Positions 40,886 through 50,110 of a DNA stretch of 64,000 nt are shown here, piece by piece; positions within the stretch are counted from its first letter, which is position 1; every line of letters starts with the position of its first letter. Made by a program: the position numbers and the translations under genes. Source of the DNA: Subsaximicrobium wynnwilliamsii (GTDB lineage: Bacteria > Bacteroidota > Bacteroidia > Flavobacteriales > Flavobacteriaceae). Below the pieces are notes generated by a model. It saw only the letters and a program-made list of their open reading frames with translations. It did no database searches and was not told where the DNA came from. The DNA lies in the NCBI RefSeq assembly GCF_007997225.1, contig NZ_VORM01000004.1:186001-250000 (forward strand), read 5' to 3'.

Positions 40886-41947
40886 GTGAAGATAAAACCA
40901 CAAATAACAAAACCTCTAAAACGTACACTACGTCATATTTTATTTTGGAGTTTAATTTTATTATTCTTCACCTCTATTTTTGGAGTTGGTAATACGTTTG
41001 AGATGAATGTTTTTTACTTCTCTCTCTTTTTAATGCCTGTAACTATAGGCGCTACATACGTTTCTATATACAAATTATTACCCGATTATTTAATTTCAAA
41101 ACGTTACTTTTTATTTGGACTTTATAGTATTTACGCGTTAATCATTTTAGTTTTAACTGCTGTTTTTTCAATCTTTTTTGCATTGGCATATCTAACAAAT
41201 TTTAAATTTGAAAAAATGACTGTTTTAAGTAAAAGCAGTGTTTTTATAATTATTAGTATTTGTTTAGTTGTTATCGTTGTTAGTGCTTTTAAGTTATTGA
41301 AGTTAAATCTTAAACAATCAAAGAATAGTGCTGAGTTGGAAGCAAAAATCTTAGAAGCGCGACTCAAATTGAAAGAACAAGAACTTAAGTATCTCAAAAT
41401 GCAGATCCACCCACATTTTTTGTTTAATACTCTCAATAGTATATATGGTCTGGCGCTAAAGAAAGCTGAGCAAACACCAGATATGATTTTAAAACTTTCT
41501 AATTTACTTGATTACCTATTATACCAAACTGAAAAGCCTTTGGTAGCAATTACCGAAGAAATAGACCATATTAAAGATTATATATCGCTTGAGAAAATGC
41601 GTTTTAATGATACGCTACGTGTAACTATGGATGTGAAATTAAAATCAGAACATATGACTACTGCTCCTATGCTTCTACTTCCATTTATAGAAAACAGCTT
41701 TAAGCACGGCAGCCTAAAAGATGGAGTATTAAAAATCGATATTGACATTAAAGTAGCTAATGAGGTGCTTTATTTCAGGATAAAAAATTCTATTTCTGAT
41801 CATACACTTGCTCAAGGTGGTATTGGATTAGAAAATATTAAGAAACGGTTAGACTTATTGTATCCCAATAAACACGAATTATCTATAGTTACTACTGATG
41901 ATAATTTTGAGGTGTACTTGGAATTAAAAACTACAGCTAATGTCTAA
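40886..41947 (+). CDS. LytS-type sensor histidine kinase
   Basis: 353 residues starting with GTG (no better ATG upstream). Four membrane helices (residues ~17-140) without a large sensor domain, then a coiled coil, the His-kinase core MQIHPHFLFNTLN with His177 as phospho-acceptor, an N-box ENSFKHG and a G-box GGIGLENIKKRLDLLYP. It overlaps the LytTR regulator by 8 bp, so the two are translated together. Signal unknown; the membrane helices probably sense something in or near the membrane. Confidence 0.9.
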   Translation: MKIKPQITKPLKRTLRHILFWSLILLFFTSIFGVGNTFEMNVFYFSLFLMPVTIGATYVSIYKLLPDYLISKRYFLFGLYSIYALIILVLTAVFSIFFALAYLTNFKFEKMTVLSKSSVFIIISICLVVIVVSAFKLLKLNLKQSKNSAELEAKILEARLKLKEQELKYLKMQIHPHFLFNTLNSIYGLALKKAEQTPDMILKLSNLLDYLLYQTEKPLVAITEEIDHIKDYISLEKMRFNDTLRVTMDVKLKSEHMTTAPMLLLPFIENSFKHGSLKDGVLKIDIDIKVANEVLYFRIKNSISDHTLAQGGIGLENIKKRLDLLYPNKHELSIVTTDDNFEVYLELKTTANV

Positions 41948-42656
41948 AGACCAAACTATTTCTTGTTTGATTGTAGATGATGAGGATATCGCCAGAGAAA
42001 TCATCGAAACACATTTGTCAAAAATAGACAACATACAAGTAGTGGCAAGTTGTAGTAATGCAATTGAAGCTTTTGAGCAGATCAGCAATCAGCAAATTGA
42101 CTTAATATTCCTAGATATAAATATGCCTGGGATTTCTGGGATTTCTTTTGCAAAATCAATTAATACCCATATTAAAATTATTTTCACAACCGCTTACAGA
42201 GACTACGCTGTAGAGGGTTTTGAGCTTAAAGCAGTTGACTATTTACTAAAGCCATTTTCTTTTGAACGTTTAAAAAAAGCTTTAGATACCTATTTTGAAA
42301 TCTACGGAAATACACCAGAAACAGAGAGGTCAAGCGATGAAAAATCAGATTTTATTTTTGTAAGATCAGATCGTAAGATGATTAAGATAGATTATGACTC
42401 TATTATATTCATTGAAAGTTATAGTGACTACTTAAAAATGCATTTGGATCAAAACACAATCGTAACAAGAGAAACAATCACTACCATTGAAGCTAAACTC
42501 CCAATACAGAAATTTTTGAGAATACACCGTTCGTATATAATCGCTGTAAATCATATCGAATCATTTAAGAACGAACGTATTACAATTAATAATAAAATAC
42601 TTCCCATAAGTAGAACTTACAAAAAAAAGGTTTTGCAATTCCTCGAAAATATTTGA
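41940..42656 (+). CDS. LytTR-family response regulator
   Basis: 238 residues: receiver domain with acidic pocket Asp14-Asp15 region (LIVDDED), phospho-acceptor Asp59 in FLDINMPG, Thr in FTTAYRDYA and Lys in LLKPF. Then a LytTR DNA-binding domain (DFIFVRSDRKMIKIDYDSIIFIESYSDYLKMHL ... FLRIHRSYIIAVNHIESF). It is the partner of the kinase just upstream. Targets are probably nearby envelope genes such as the divergent MotA-esterase pair, which is inference. Confidence 0.92.
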   Translation: MSKDQTISCLIVDDEDIAREIIETHLSKIDNIQVVASCSNAIEAFEQISNQQIDLIFLDINMPGISGISFAKSINTHIKIIFTTAYRDYAVEGFELKAVDYLLKPFSFERLKKALDTYFEIYGNTPETERSSDEKSDFIFVRSDRKMIKIDYDSIIFIESYSDYLKMHLDQNTIVTRETITTIEAKLPIQKFLRIHRSYIIAVNHIESFKNERITINNKILPISRTYKKKVLQFLENI

Positions 42657-42701
42657 AATTCATTCAATATAAACACATATTAAAAGCTGTTTAAATAACG
42701 C

Positions 42702-43798
42702 TTACAATTCCTCATTATAACTCTGAAGCGCTTCTTCCAATTCTGCTTTTACTTCATCTTCAGAATTATCGTAATACTGGTATTCTACCTTAATGGGTTC
42801 TTCTATTCATTCGACATTATCCAGAAGATAGACTTTCCTGCCATTTCTTTCCAATTGCGATATAACCAGTTGATTGTTTTCGTCATCTGCCCAGTACTGT
42901 CGTATTTCAGGAATTAAGAGAATATTCTCTTTCTTCGATTTCTCAATCAGGTTCAAGAATGATTTACTTTTCTTCGTTTCATAACAAGCTGATTTTGTAC
43001 AGACCATCTTACCATCGCCAAACAAATTGCCTTGATTTGCTGCATTAAACGGACATTCAATGCAAGCCCCAGCCTTTGCTACCAATTTTTTATCCGCTAC
43101 ATCAAAAGATGCTTTCTCTAAGTCGAAGGTCTGCTCTTTAATCATACGATTAATTTGATGCGCATTAAAATCTTCGCCCATCGTTTCCAACATCATCTGT
43201 TGTTCCTCTGGTTCAAAGAGAGCTACACCTACACCCAATGAAATAGTCATTTCGGCTCTGCGGACAAATTCTTTAAACCCTTCAATTAGACCAGCTAACT
43301 TTAAGCGCTGTCTTATAAAATTATCCGTTCTATCCAATCTTTTTGCAATTTCAGTAGGCGTATATTTTTCGCTTAGGTACGCAATCGCCTCTGCTTCTTC
43401 GGTAGGCTCAACGTCTTGTCTTTGCAGATTTTCTATGATTTGAACTTCCAAAACATCATTGTTCTTATAAGTTCTAACAATACAGGGTATCGTTTTCTTG
43501 CCAGCCAATTTACTGGCTCGATAGCGACGTTCGCCCATCACGATTGTAAAATCCTTTACAGATTTTCTTACCGTTATTGGTTGTAATACACCGTGTTCTG
43601 CAATACTTTCAGACAGTTGTTTTAAATGGCTGTCATCAAAGTTCTTTCTCGGTTCATCGGGTCTGGAATAATCATCCCAATAGGTAAATTCTGGATTTTT
43701 AGCTCAATGGCCTTTTGTGTCAATTTCTCTTTGACTTCTTTCTTAACGGGTACATTCTTTCTCCCGCTCCTTCTCGTTGTACTTGCTTCTGTTGTCAT
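42702..43798 (-). pseudogene. parB: ParB/RepB/Spo0J-like partition gene with frameshift and internal stop
   Basis: Three reading pieces belong together. ATG 43798 gives MTTEASTTRRSGRK...LPIGMIIPDP, then out of frame DEPRKNFDDSHLKQLSESIAEHGVLQPITVRKS leads into VMGERRYRASKLAGKKTIPCIVR and the HTH PTEIAKRLDRTDNFIRQRLKL. That frame ends at TGA 42807, after which the same frame continues IEEPIKVEYQYYDNSEDEVKAELEEALQSYNEEL to TAA 42702. Adding one C to the C3 run (plus-strand GGG 43659-43661) restores the start. ParB binds centromere-like sites or acts as an element regulator. As read, no full protein can form; a 244-residue internal product (43541-42807) lacking the N-terminal part is the most that could be made. 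Confidence 0.78.
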
Positions 43799-44131
43799 AA
43801 TACTTAAATTTTAGATTAAACAATATTTTAAGCAGAACCCAAACGGAAGATAAAATCTTGGCTCAAAAGGAAACGGAATAAATGAGTAGGGAAAGAAGCG
43901 ATGGCTTTATGCCGTAGTCTTTTGATGGAAGTATTTTACGAGTTTAAATTGCGGTCATATTGTATGATAATAAACTCCCCCTTACGAAGGAATAAGGTTT
44001 ATATCCAACTAAAATCTAAAATATCTACAGTACTTTAACGTAGTTTAAAGCTAAATGGAAGTAATTGACATCAAAAGTTATTAAATGTTGAGAATACGTT
44101 TATTCTGTACTTATTCTGTACTAGGTAGAAT
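43799..44131. other. Intergenic region between parB relic and tRNA
   Basis: About 330 bp with no gene. It contains a near-palindrome CTTTAACGTAGTTTAAAG (44033-44050) and a perfect tandem direct repeat of 11 bases, TTATTCTGTAC twice (44100-44121), next to the tRNA terminator. These repeats could be arm-type sites of a recombinase at the element end or ParB-binding iterons. The junction between element and chromosome is probably somewhere here or inside the tRNA 3' end. Confidence 0.5.
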
Positions 44132-44162
44132 AAAAAAAGGCTCCACATTTCTGTGAAGCCTT
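44132..44162 (-). terminator. Terminator downstream of tRNA-fMet
   Basis: On the minus strand AAGGCTTCACA and TGTGGAGCCTT pair with a short loop, followed by TTTTTTT (44138-44132). It starts 12 bases after the tRNA 3' end. Confidence 0.85.
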
Positions 44163-44173
44163 GTCTTTACTAG

Positions 44174-44246
<73 letters not shown>

Positions 44247-44402
44247 ATATAATTTCCAAGTGACTTTTTAGCTTTCAACTTGCCGGCTCATAATACCGAC
44301 TCCATCATTTTGGGACTGCAAATATAAAAGCATTTTCTCAATAAAACAAATAACTCCCAACAAATTAATGTTGAGAGTTATTCTAACTAAAAGCTAACAT
44401 GA

Positions 44403-45311
44403 TTAATCTTCTTCTTCGTCCAAGGTTACGATGGTACCTTGATTGTCACTGTTTATGATGTCAAATTGCTGCATGTTAGGGAATTTGGCTTCCAATTTAA
44501 CCAATTCGCCTTTGAATGCATTATTGCCCAACATCAATACTTTGAGCTTGCTTAATGCTGCAATATTTGTAGGTAAATTTCCGTAGAACGCATTGTTGCT
44601 TAATACTAATTCTTCCAAACCAGTTAAATCACAAATCGAATTTGGCAGCGTCCCAAAAAAGTTATTATCAAAAAGACTAAGCACCTTTAGATTTTTCAAG
44701 TAAGAGATCTCAGAGGGCAGCTTGCCTGAAAACTTATTGCTACTTACCAAAATGGATTTCAGCTTAGTCAAATTTTTCAAAGAAGTGGGTAACTCTCCTG
44801 TTATATTATTATTGTACAATTCAAGATGCTCCAAATTTTTGAGCTGACCAATACTAACTGGTATTTTGCCCTCTATTCGGTTCATGAAGAGTTGAAGTGT
44901 CACTAAAGATTCCAAACCACCAATAGAATCTGGCAGCGCACCGCTTATCTCATTAAAAGCCATGTTCAAGGTTACTAATGCCTTGAAGTTGGATATGGAA
45001 TTTGGCAACTTGCCAGATATTTGATTTCTGAAAAAATTGATTTGCGTCAAGTGAATCAAGTCTCCAAAATTCTCAGGAAGTTCACCCTTGATCTTATTGA
45101 AAGACAAATTGAGTTGTGTTACCTTGTCATTTTCCACCACGACGCCAAACCACTCCTCTACGGGCTTGTCTAGTTGCCATGTATTGGTCCAGGATTCGCC
45201 ATGGGTCGATTTGTAAAAGGCAACCAAAGCTGCTTTTTCTTTAGGAGACACATTGGCAAATGTGAATAAACTGGCCAAGCACAGTAGTAGGGATAGTTTT
45301 GCGGTTTTCAT
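44403..45311 (-). CDS. Secreted leucine-rich-repeat protein
   Basis: ATG at 45311 (MKTAKLSLLLCLASLFTFANVS) gives a signal peptide and 302 residues. After a cap (EKAALVAFYKSTHGESWTNTWQ...VEEWFGVVV, as in plant-type LRR proteins) come about eight 24-residue repeats of the form L-x-x-L-x-L-x-x-N-x-x-x-G-x-x-P (LTQINFFRNQISGKLPNSIS; LEHLELYNNNITGELPTSLK), then an acidic end (TLDEEED). Such proteins usually bind other proteins at the cell surface. No type IX sorting domain is seen. Confidence 0.85.
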   Translation of the reverse strand: MKTAKLSLLLCLASLFTFANVSPKEKAALVAFYKSTHGESWTNTWQLDKPVEEWFGVVVENDKVTQLNLSFNKIKGELPENFGDLIHLTQINFFRNQISGKLPNSISNFKALVTLNMAFNEISGALPDSIGGLESLVTLQLFMNRIEGKIPVSIGQLKNLEHLELYNNNITGELPTSLKNLTKLKSILVSSNKFSGKLPSEISYLKNLKVLSLFDNNFFGTLPNSICDLTGLEELVLSNNAFYGNLPTNIAALSKLKVLMLGNNAFKGELVKLEAKFPNMQQFDIINSDNQGTIVTLDEEED

Positions 45312-45451
45312 AAACACAGAATTAATTAAGGACACTTATGAAAACGAAAGTATAATAATATCGACGATCTACCAATTTTTTTCGATGAAATGCAAAGCCG
45401 TTCATCGAAAAAATATATATTAAATTGATTTTTAGTATTTTATGTAATTTC

Positions 45452-45634
45452 CTATTGTTCTATACTTAGGGCATCAAATCCTACAATCTCATTATTTTGG
45501 GAACTGATTATCAATTGTATAGGATTACAGCAAATTTCACAATCTTCAATATAAGATTGATGGGATTGGGAAACATCCACTAACATCGAAATCGTTTCCC
45601 AGCAATACGGACATTGAAAAAATTGTTCTTCCAT
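45452..45634 (-). CDS. CPXCG-motif cysteine-rich protein
   Basis: ATG at 45634 (MEEQFFQCPYCWETISMLVD) is preferred because the family begins exactly there; the longer frame adds eight residues. 60 residues with two Cys pairs, CPYC and DCEICCNP, forming a small zinc ribbon. Found in many proteobacteria and Bacteroidetes; role unknown. It starts 31 bp before the stop of the upstream ABC-F gene's 3' neighbour region, i.e. it directly follows that gene on the same strand. Confidence 0.85.
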   Translation of the reverse strand: MEEQFFQCPYCWETISMLVDVSQSHQSYIEDCEICCNPIQLIISSQNNEIVGFDALSIEQ

Positions 45635-45665
45635 TAGTTTCTTGTAGTTAATACCCAATTTCGGT

Positions 45666-47573
45666 TTATGAAATCCCCTCCAAATCTAGAGTGACATTCT
45701 CCCAATCGCTCATGAGTTGCTTTAACTTCTTCTTTTTAGACTGATAACGATCAAAAAAACTGTTATCGGCGATGGTTTTATTGTAATTGGTGGCCAGATC
45801 TACGTCGTCCTTTTTAATATCCTTTTCTAAACTCGCAATCTTTGACTCAATATTGCTCAATTTATTATTCAAGGATTTCAGTTTCTTTTGGTCTTCGTAA
45901 GATTGCTTACTCGTCTCTTTGGGGACTTCTTTTATTACGGTACGTTTTTCAACTTCCCTTAAATTCTCAACGTTTCGTTGCTGTAGGTAGTAATCAATGT
46001 CACCTAAATATTCTTTGATATGCTGGTCTTTAAATTCATAGACCACATTGGTCAAACCTTGAAGGAAATCCCGATCGTGAGATACCACTACCAATGTGCC
46101 CGCAAATTTTTTGAGCGCTCCCTTAAGTACGTTTTTCGATTTCATGTCCAAATGGTTGGTAGGCTCATCCATGATAAGGACGTTTAATGGTTGCAACATC
46201 AATTTGGCCAATGCCAAACGGTTACGCTCACCACCAGATAGCACTTTCACATACTTCTCAACCTCATCACCTCTAAATAAAAAGGATCCCAAAATATCCC
46301 GAACCTTGCTCCTGTTGGTTTCATTGGCGGCATCGATCATCGTGTCCAGCACGGTTTTGTTGCCATTGAGATATTCGGCTTGGTTTTGGGCGAAATAACC
46401 AATTTGTACGTTATGTCCCAGTTTCAAATGGCCCTTGTACTCTAACTCACCAACAATAATTTTGGCTAAGGTTGATTTTCCCTGTCCGTTTTGACCAACA
46501 AATGCGGTTTTGCTATCGCGCTCGATCATGAGATTGACGTTGGATAGCACATGGTTTTTTCCGTAGGTTTTTGCAATTTGATTGGCCTCCACGACGACTT
46601 TTCCGGGTATGACTGACACCGGAAAATTAAGGGTCATCACACTATTATCATCTTCATCAACTTCAATGCGATCCATTCGATCCAATTTCTTGATGAGCGA
46701 CTGCGCCATAGTGGCCTTACTGGCCTTTGCTCTGAATTTTTCGATGAGTTTTTCGGTTTGGTCAATTTGCTTCTGCTGGTTCTTTTGAGAAGCCAATTGC
46801 TGCGCCTTGAGTTCATTGCGCAATACCATGAATTGGGTAAAGGGTTTTGGGTAGTCGTAAATCCTTCCGAGGGAAATCTCTATGGTGCGATTGGTCACAT
46901 TATCCAAGAACATCTTATCGTGAGAAACAATTACTACCGCACCAACATAACCCTTCAAGAAACTCTCCAACCAAATAATGGATTCAATATCCAAGTGGTT
47001 GGTGGGCTCATCCAGTAATAAGATATCGTTGTTTTGTAAAAGCAATTTGGCGAGCTCGATACGCATACGCCAACCTCCGGAAAAGGTATCGGTCAACTTT
47101 TCAAAATCCTCGCGCTTAAAGCCCAGACCTTGCAATATTTTTTCAGTCTCTCCTTGATAATTATAACCTCCAATGATTTCATATTGGTGTTGCACGTCAT
47201 TGAGGTCTATCATTATTTGATTATAACCTTCACTCTCATAATCGGCGCGCTCTGCCAATTGGGTGTTGATGTGCTCCATTTTACCCTCAAGATCTTTGAT
47301 TTCCTGAAACGCCTCATAAGATTCCTCCAAAACGGTTCTTCCCAACACAAAATCTATGTCTTGCTTTAAAAAGCCAATGCTCAAGTTTTTATCGGCAGCA
47401 ATTTGACCAGAGTCGGGCTCCATTTCTTTGGAGAGGATCTTGAGCATGGTCGATTTGCCTGCGCCATTTTTACCAATCAAACCAACCCGGTCGCCGGCAC
47501 TGAGTTTGAACGTGATTTCCTCGAAAAGATATTCGCCTTGAAAGGATATGGAAAGGTTATGGATGTTGAGCAT
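45666..47573 (-). CDS. ABC-F family ATPase
   Basis: 635 residues with two ATP-binding cassettes and no membrane part. Cassette 1: GKNGAGKST, FSGGWRMRIELA, ILLLDEPTNHLD. Cassette 2: GQNGQGKST, LSGGERNRLALAKLML, VLIMDEPTNHLD. The linker with charged helices (P-site tRNA interaction motif) and a C-terminal coiled coil (KLKSLNNKLSNIESKIASLEKDIKK) give a Uup/YheS-like layout. ABC-F proteins act on the ribosome during translation. Signature and Walker motifs are intact. Confidence 0.92.
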   Translation of the reverse strand: MLNIHNLSISFQGEYLFEEITFKLSAGDRVGLIGKNGAGKSTMLKILSKEMEPDSGQIAADKNLSIGFLKQDIDFVLGRTVLEESYEAFQEIKDLEGKMEHINTQLAERADYESEGYNQIMIDLNDVQHQYEIIGGYNYQGETEKILQGLGFKREDFEKLTDTFSGGWRMRIELAKLLLQNNDILLLDEPTNHLDIESIIWLESFLKGYVGAVVIVSHDKMFLDNVTNRTIEISLGRIYDYPKPFTQFMVLRNELKAQQLASQKNQQKQIDQTEKLIEKFRAKASKATMAQSLIKKLDRMDRIEVDEDDNSVMTLNFPVSVIPGKVVVEANQIAKTYGKNHVLSNVNLMIERDSKTAFVGQNGQGKSTLAKIIVGELEYKGHLKLGHNVQIGYFAQNQAEYLNGNKTVLDTMIDAANETNRSKVRDILGSFLFRGDEVEKYVKVLSGGERNRLALAKLMLQPLNVLIMDEPTNHLDMKSKNVLKGALKKFAGTLVVVSHDRDFLQGLTNVVYEFKDQHIKEYLGDIDYYLQQRNVENLREVEKRTVIKEVPKETSKQSYEDQKKLKSLNNKLSNIESKIASLEKDIKKDDVDLATNYNKTIADNSFFDRYQSKKKKLKQLMSDWENVTLDLEGIS

Positions 47574-47657
47574 TTGGAACTTTTGTTACAGATAGTTATT
47601 ATTTAAGCCTTAAATTTGTGTTTTATTACAAAGCGCAAAAGTAATCAATTTTAAATC

Positions 47658-48050
47658 ATGTTTCAAGGCACAAAAATTTATAGCATATTTACAGGAACTT
47701 GTCCTAAATGTCAACAAGAATCGATGTATAAAACCAGCAACCCTTATGTGCTTCGCGATGTATTGACAATGTATAGTCATTGCGCGCATTGCAAATTTAG
47801 ATACCGTTTGGAACCTGCCTTCTTTTATGGCTCCATGTATGTGAGTTATGGTGTTGGTGTCGCTTTTGCAACTGCTGCCTTTGTGATAACTCATCTCTTT
47901 TTAGGTTTGACACTTACCGCTGCCTTTATCGCCATCGTTATCACTTTGATCGCTTTTGGGCCAATCATCATGCGACTTTCCAGGAATATCTGGATCAACA
48001 TGTTCGTGAACTATAATAAGGAATTGGCTGAAAAAGGGAAGCAAGATTAG
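47658..48050 (+). CDS. DUF983 family protein
   Basis: 130 residues: an N-terminal zinc ribbon (GTCPKCQQES ... YSHCAHCKFRYRLEPAFFYGSMYVSYG) followed by two membrane helices (AFATAAFVITHLFLGLTL, AFIAIVITLIAFGPIIMRLS). The motif with RYRLEPAFFYGSMY is the DUF983 signature. Function unknown. It converges with the FAD oxidoreductase gene, whose stop codon begins at the next base. Confidence 0.88.
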   Translation: MFQGTKIYSIFTGTCPKCQQESMYKTSNPYVLRDVLTMYSHCAHCKFRYRLEPAFFYGSMYVSYGVGVAFATAAFVITHLFLGLTLTAAFIAIVITLIAFGPIIMRLSRNIWINMFVNYNKELAEKGKQD

Positions 48051-49094
48051 TTAATTGAATCTTTTGATATCAATTTCAGGATCCAACGCCGTACCAAGCT
48101 CGATATGTTCAAAAAGCTGTTTGGCCGCGTATGGCGAAATCATTACGCCTCTGGATCCCATACCGTTTAGCACAAACATCTGTTCATGGGTATCATGACG
48201 TCCTACCATTGGTCTTCTGTCTTTTGTGGTTGGCCTAATGCCAGCAACCTGATCAACTATTTCAAATTCGCAGGTAATCACAGACTTTAATTTGGACAGT
48301 AATTGTTCTTTTCCTTCTTCGGAAACCGTATGCGTATTGTCATGATGCTCGTAAGTGGCACCAACCCAAAACAAATCATCGCCCAAGGGCACCAAAAAAA
48401 TGGAGGATTTCAATACAAAATCCATTTGAAGATTTGGAGCCTTAATGGTTAACATTTCGCCTTTTAAACCCCTAAGCGGAAGCTTGCTAAAAAACGGATT
48501 TTTCGCCAAGCCAAAGCCTTCAGCAAAAACGATATATTTTGATTCAAAGTCTTTATACTGAATGTGTCCAGACTCAAAACCAACCGCCGCATGTTCAAAA
48601 CCAGCACGTTCCAGTTGATTGCGTTCCTCAAGATAGCTTTGATAACTCGGCACCAATTGGGACGTATCGATTCTGCCCGAATGGAGCACTTCGCCAAATC
48701 CATGAGCGGCAATCAAATCGGCATTCGCATTCTTCAGAATTTTTGGCAGCATAAAATCACTAAGTACAGGCTGATCTGACGCCACATACCATGAGTTCTG
48801 TTCTTCTACGGAAGCAAATTTTCTTCGAACCGGTAATTCGTGATTTAGTTTCTGCTGAAGCAATTGCTCCAAGGCTTTATATTTGGGAATGGCCAAGTCT
48901 AATTGCGATTTCGCATTCCAAACCTTGGTAAACCGCTTTAAAGTCACAGGGTTGTATAAACCCGCAGCCACTTTGGAGGCTTGCTGTGACGCATTGTCAA
49001 AAACCATAAATGAGCGATTCGCTGCGCGGAGTTGCTCACAAAAAGCAATGCCTGCCAAGCCGCAACCTACTACGATATAATCTACCTTTTTCAT
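48051..49094 (-). CDS. FAD-dependent oxidoreductase (DAO family)
   Basis: 347 residues. Dinucleotide-binding start KVDYIVVGCGLAGIAFCEQL, then AAGLYNPVTLKRFTKVW, and the C-terminal part GIRPTTKDRRPMVGRHDTHEQMFVLNGMGSRGVMISPYAA typical of DAO-type (glycine oxidase/D-amino acid dehydrogenase-like) flavoproteins. It should oxidise a small amine or amino acid, whose identity cannot be read. Single gene, convergent with DUF983. Confidence 0.85.
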   Translation of the reverse strand: MKKVDYIVVGCGLAGIAFCEQLRAANRSFMVFDNASQQASKVAAGLYNPVTLKRFTKVWNAKSQLDLAIPKYKALEQLLQQKLNHELPVRRKFASVEEQNSWYVASDQPVLSDFMLPKILKNANADLIAAHGFGEVLHSGRIDTSQLVPSYQSYLEERNQLERAGFEHAAVGFESGHIQYKDFESKYIVFAEGFGLAKNPFFSKLPLRGLKGEMLTIKAPNLQMDFVLKSSIFLVPLGDDLFWVGATYEHHDNTHTVSEEGKEQLLSKLKSVITCEFEIVDQVAGIRPTTKDRRPMVGRHDTHEQMFVLNGMGSRGVMISPYAAKQLFEHIELGTALDPEIDIKRFN

Positions 49095-49110
49095 CCTGGC
49101 AAAGATAGTT

Positions 49111-49146
49111 GAAATAAAAAACGCCCACTAAAATTAGCGGGCGTTT
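49111..49146 (-). terminator. Rho-independent terminator of the gld operon
   Basis: On the minus strand AAACGCCCGCTAA and TTAGTGGGCGTTT form a 12-13 bp stem (49119-49146) with one mismatch and a tiny loop, followed by TTTATTTC. It lies 23 bases after the gldN stop. Confidence 0.8.
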
Positions 49147-49168
49147 AATTAGTATAAGAATTGCAGCT

Positions 49169-50077
49169 TTAGTAATTCCACATATCCTGTTCAAAGTCTC
49201 TAATCTTGTCTTTGATTCGGTCAGATTCCAACAGTTGCATTAAAGCGTTATCTGCCACATAATCCTTGACTTCTCTATCACCATATACATTTTCTTCTTT
49301 GTACATGAAACCGCTAAAACGTCTAGAGTTCAACAAATGGTCAAAGGTAATTGGCGCTGAACTATTTTGATTGTTAAACGCATCTGCATCATTCAAGGCT
49401 TGACGCGCTTCTGGATAGAATACCCAAAATAAGGCATTCGGCACTTTCTGAGCTTCGTTTTCTGATTCCAAAAAGTTAACATCTGGTGCTGCTGGCGCTA
49501 TCCCCAAAATACGATACTTCAACTCACCCAAACGCTTATCAAAATACCAAAGCCCTTTGATTAAGTAGGCACTGATATGAAAAGCTTCAATATTGGTGGT
49601 TGTAATATACTCTGGAGACACAAAACCATCGGCATTCAATTGATCATAACCAATATCCAAAGTATCCACTTTTGTTGTGATGTCTTGAAGTTCCTTTTCG
49701 GTTCTCTTGCTTGAAAAGTAAGAATCGTTATAAATATTCTTGATTTTTCCAGATTTAACAGCACTGATCAAGGTGTGATACAATGAACGTCTGTTTTTAC
49801 CAATATTGTTGGTATCCACAGGGAAATAAAGCGGAAAATTGACACGTTCATCCAAAACCACCTTTTCCCAGGTCATTTTAGAAAACAGAATGTCTCTATC
49901 ATCAACATACCCATATTCCAGCGGCTTGTCATGATCCAAAGCTAACTGAGCCTCGGTTTTAACGCCAACCTCCTTAGGTGTCTTGGCATTTAAAATATTT
50001 GCCTGGGCAAACATTCCAGATGTCAAACCCACTGAGGCAACGATTGATAATAAAAATTTATAAGTCATCTTTTTCAA
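49169..50077 (-). CDS. gldN: Gliding motility / type IX secretion protein GldN
   Basis: 302 residues with a signal peptide (MKKMTYKFLLSIVASVGLTSGMFAQ). The family region is clear: DDRDILFSKMTWEKVVLDERVNFPLYFPVD, RRSLYHTLISAVKSGKI, YLIKGLWYFDKRLGELKYRILGIAPAAPDV, NALFWVFYPEARQAL. GldN (PorN) joins GldK in the periplasmic ring of the type IX secretion system, needed for gliding and for secretion of CTD-bearing proteins. Last gene of the gldKLMN operon and closed by a terminator. Confidence 0.95.
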   Translation of the reverse strand: MKKMTYKFLLSIVASVGLTSGMFAQANILNAKTPKEVGVKTEAQLALDHDKPLEYGYVDDRDILFSKMTWEKVVLDERVNFPLYFPVDTNNIGKNRRSLYHTLISAVKSGKIKNIYNDSYFSSKRTEKELQDITTKVDTLDIGYDQLNADGFVSPEYITTTNIEAFHISAYLIKGLWYFDKRLGELKYRILGIAPAAPDVNFLESENEAQKVPNALFWVFYPEARQALNDADAFNNQNSSAPITFDHLLNSRRFSGFMYKEENVYGDREVKDYVADNALMQLLESDRIKDKIRDFEQDMWNY

Positions 50078-50110
50078 TTTTTAAATTTGGGTTAACTAAT
50101 AAAACACCTA

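Noticed and set aside
47610-47894. 94-codon minus frame opposite DUF983
   Set aside because: Antisense shadow; the plus-strand gene has the zinc-ribbon and family signature.
48464-48779. Several 65-82-codon frames within the FAD oxidoreductase gene
   Set aside because: They have no signals or domain features and lie inside a well-supported gene.
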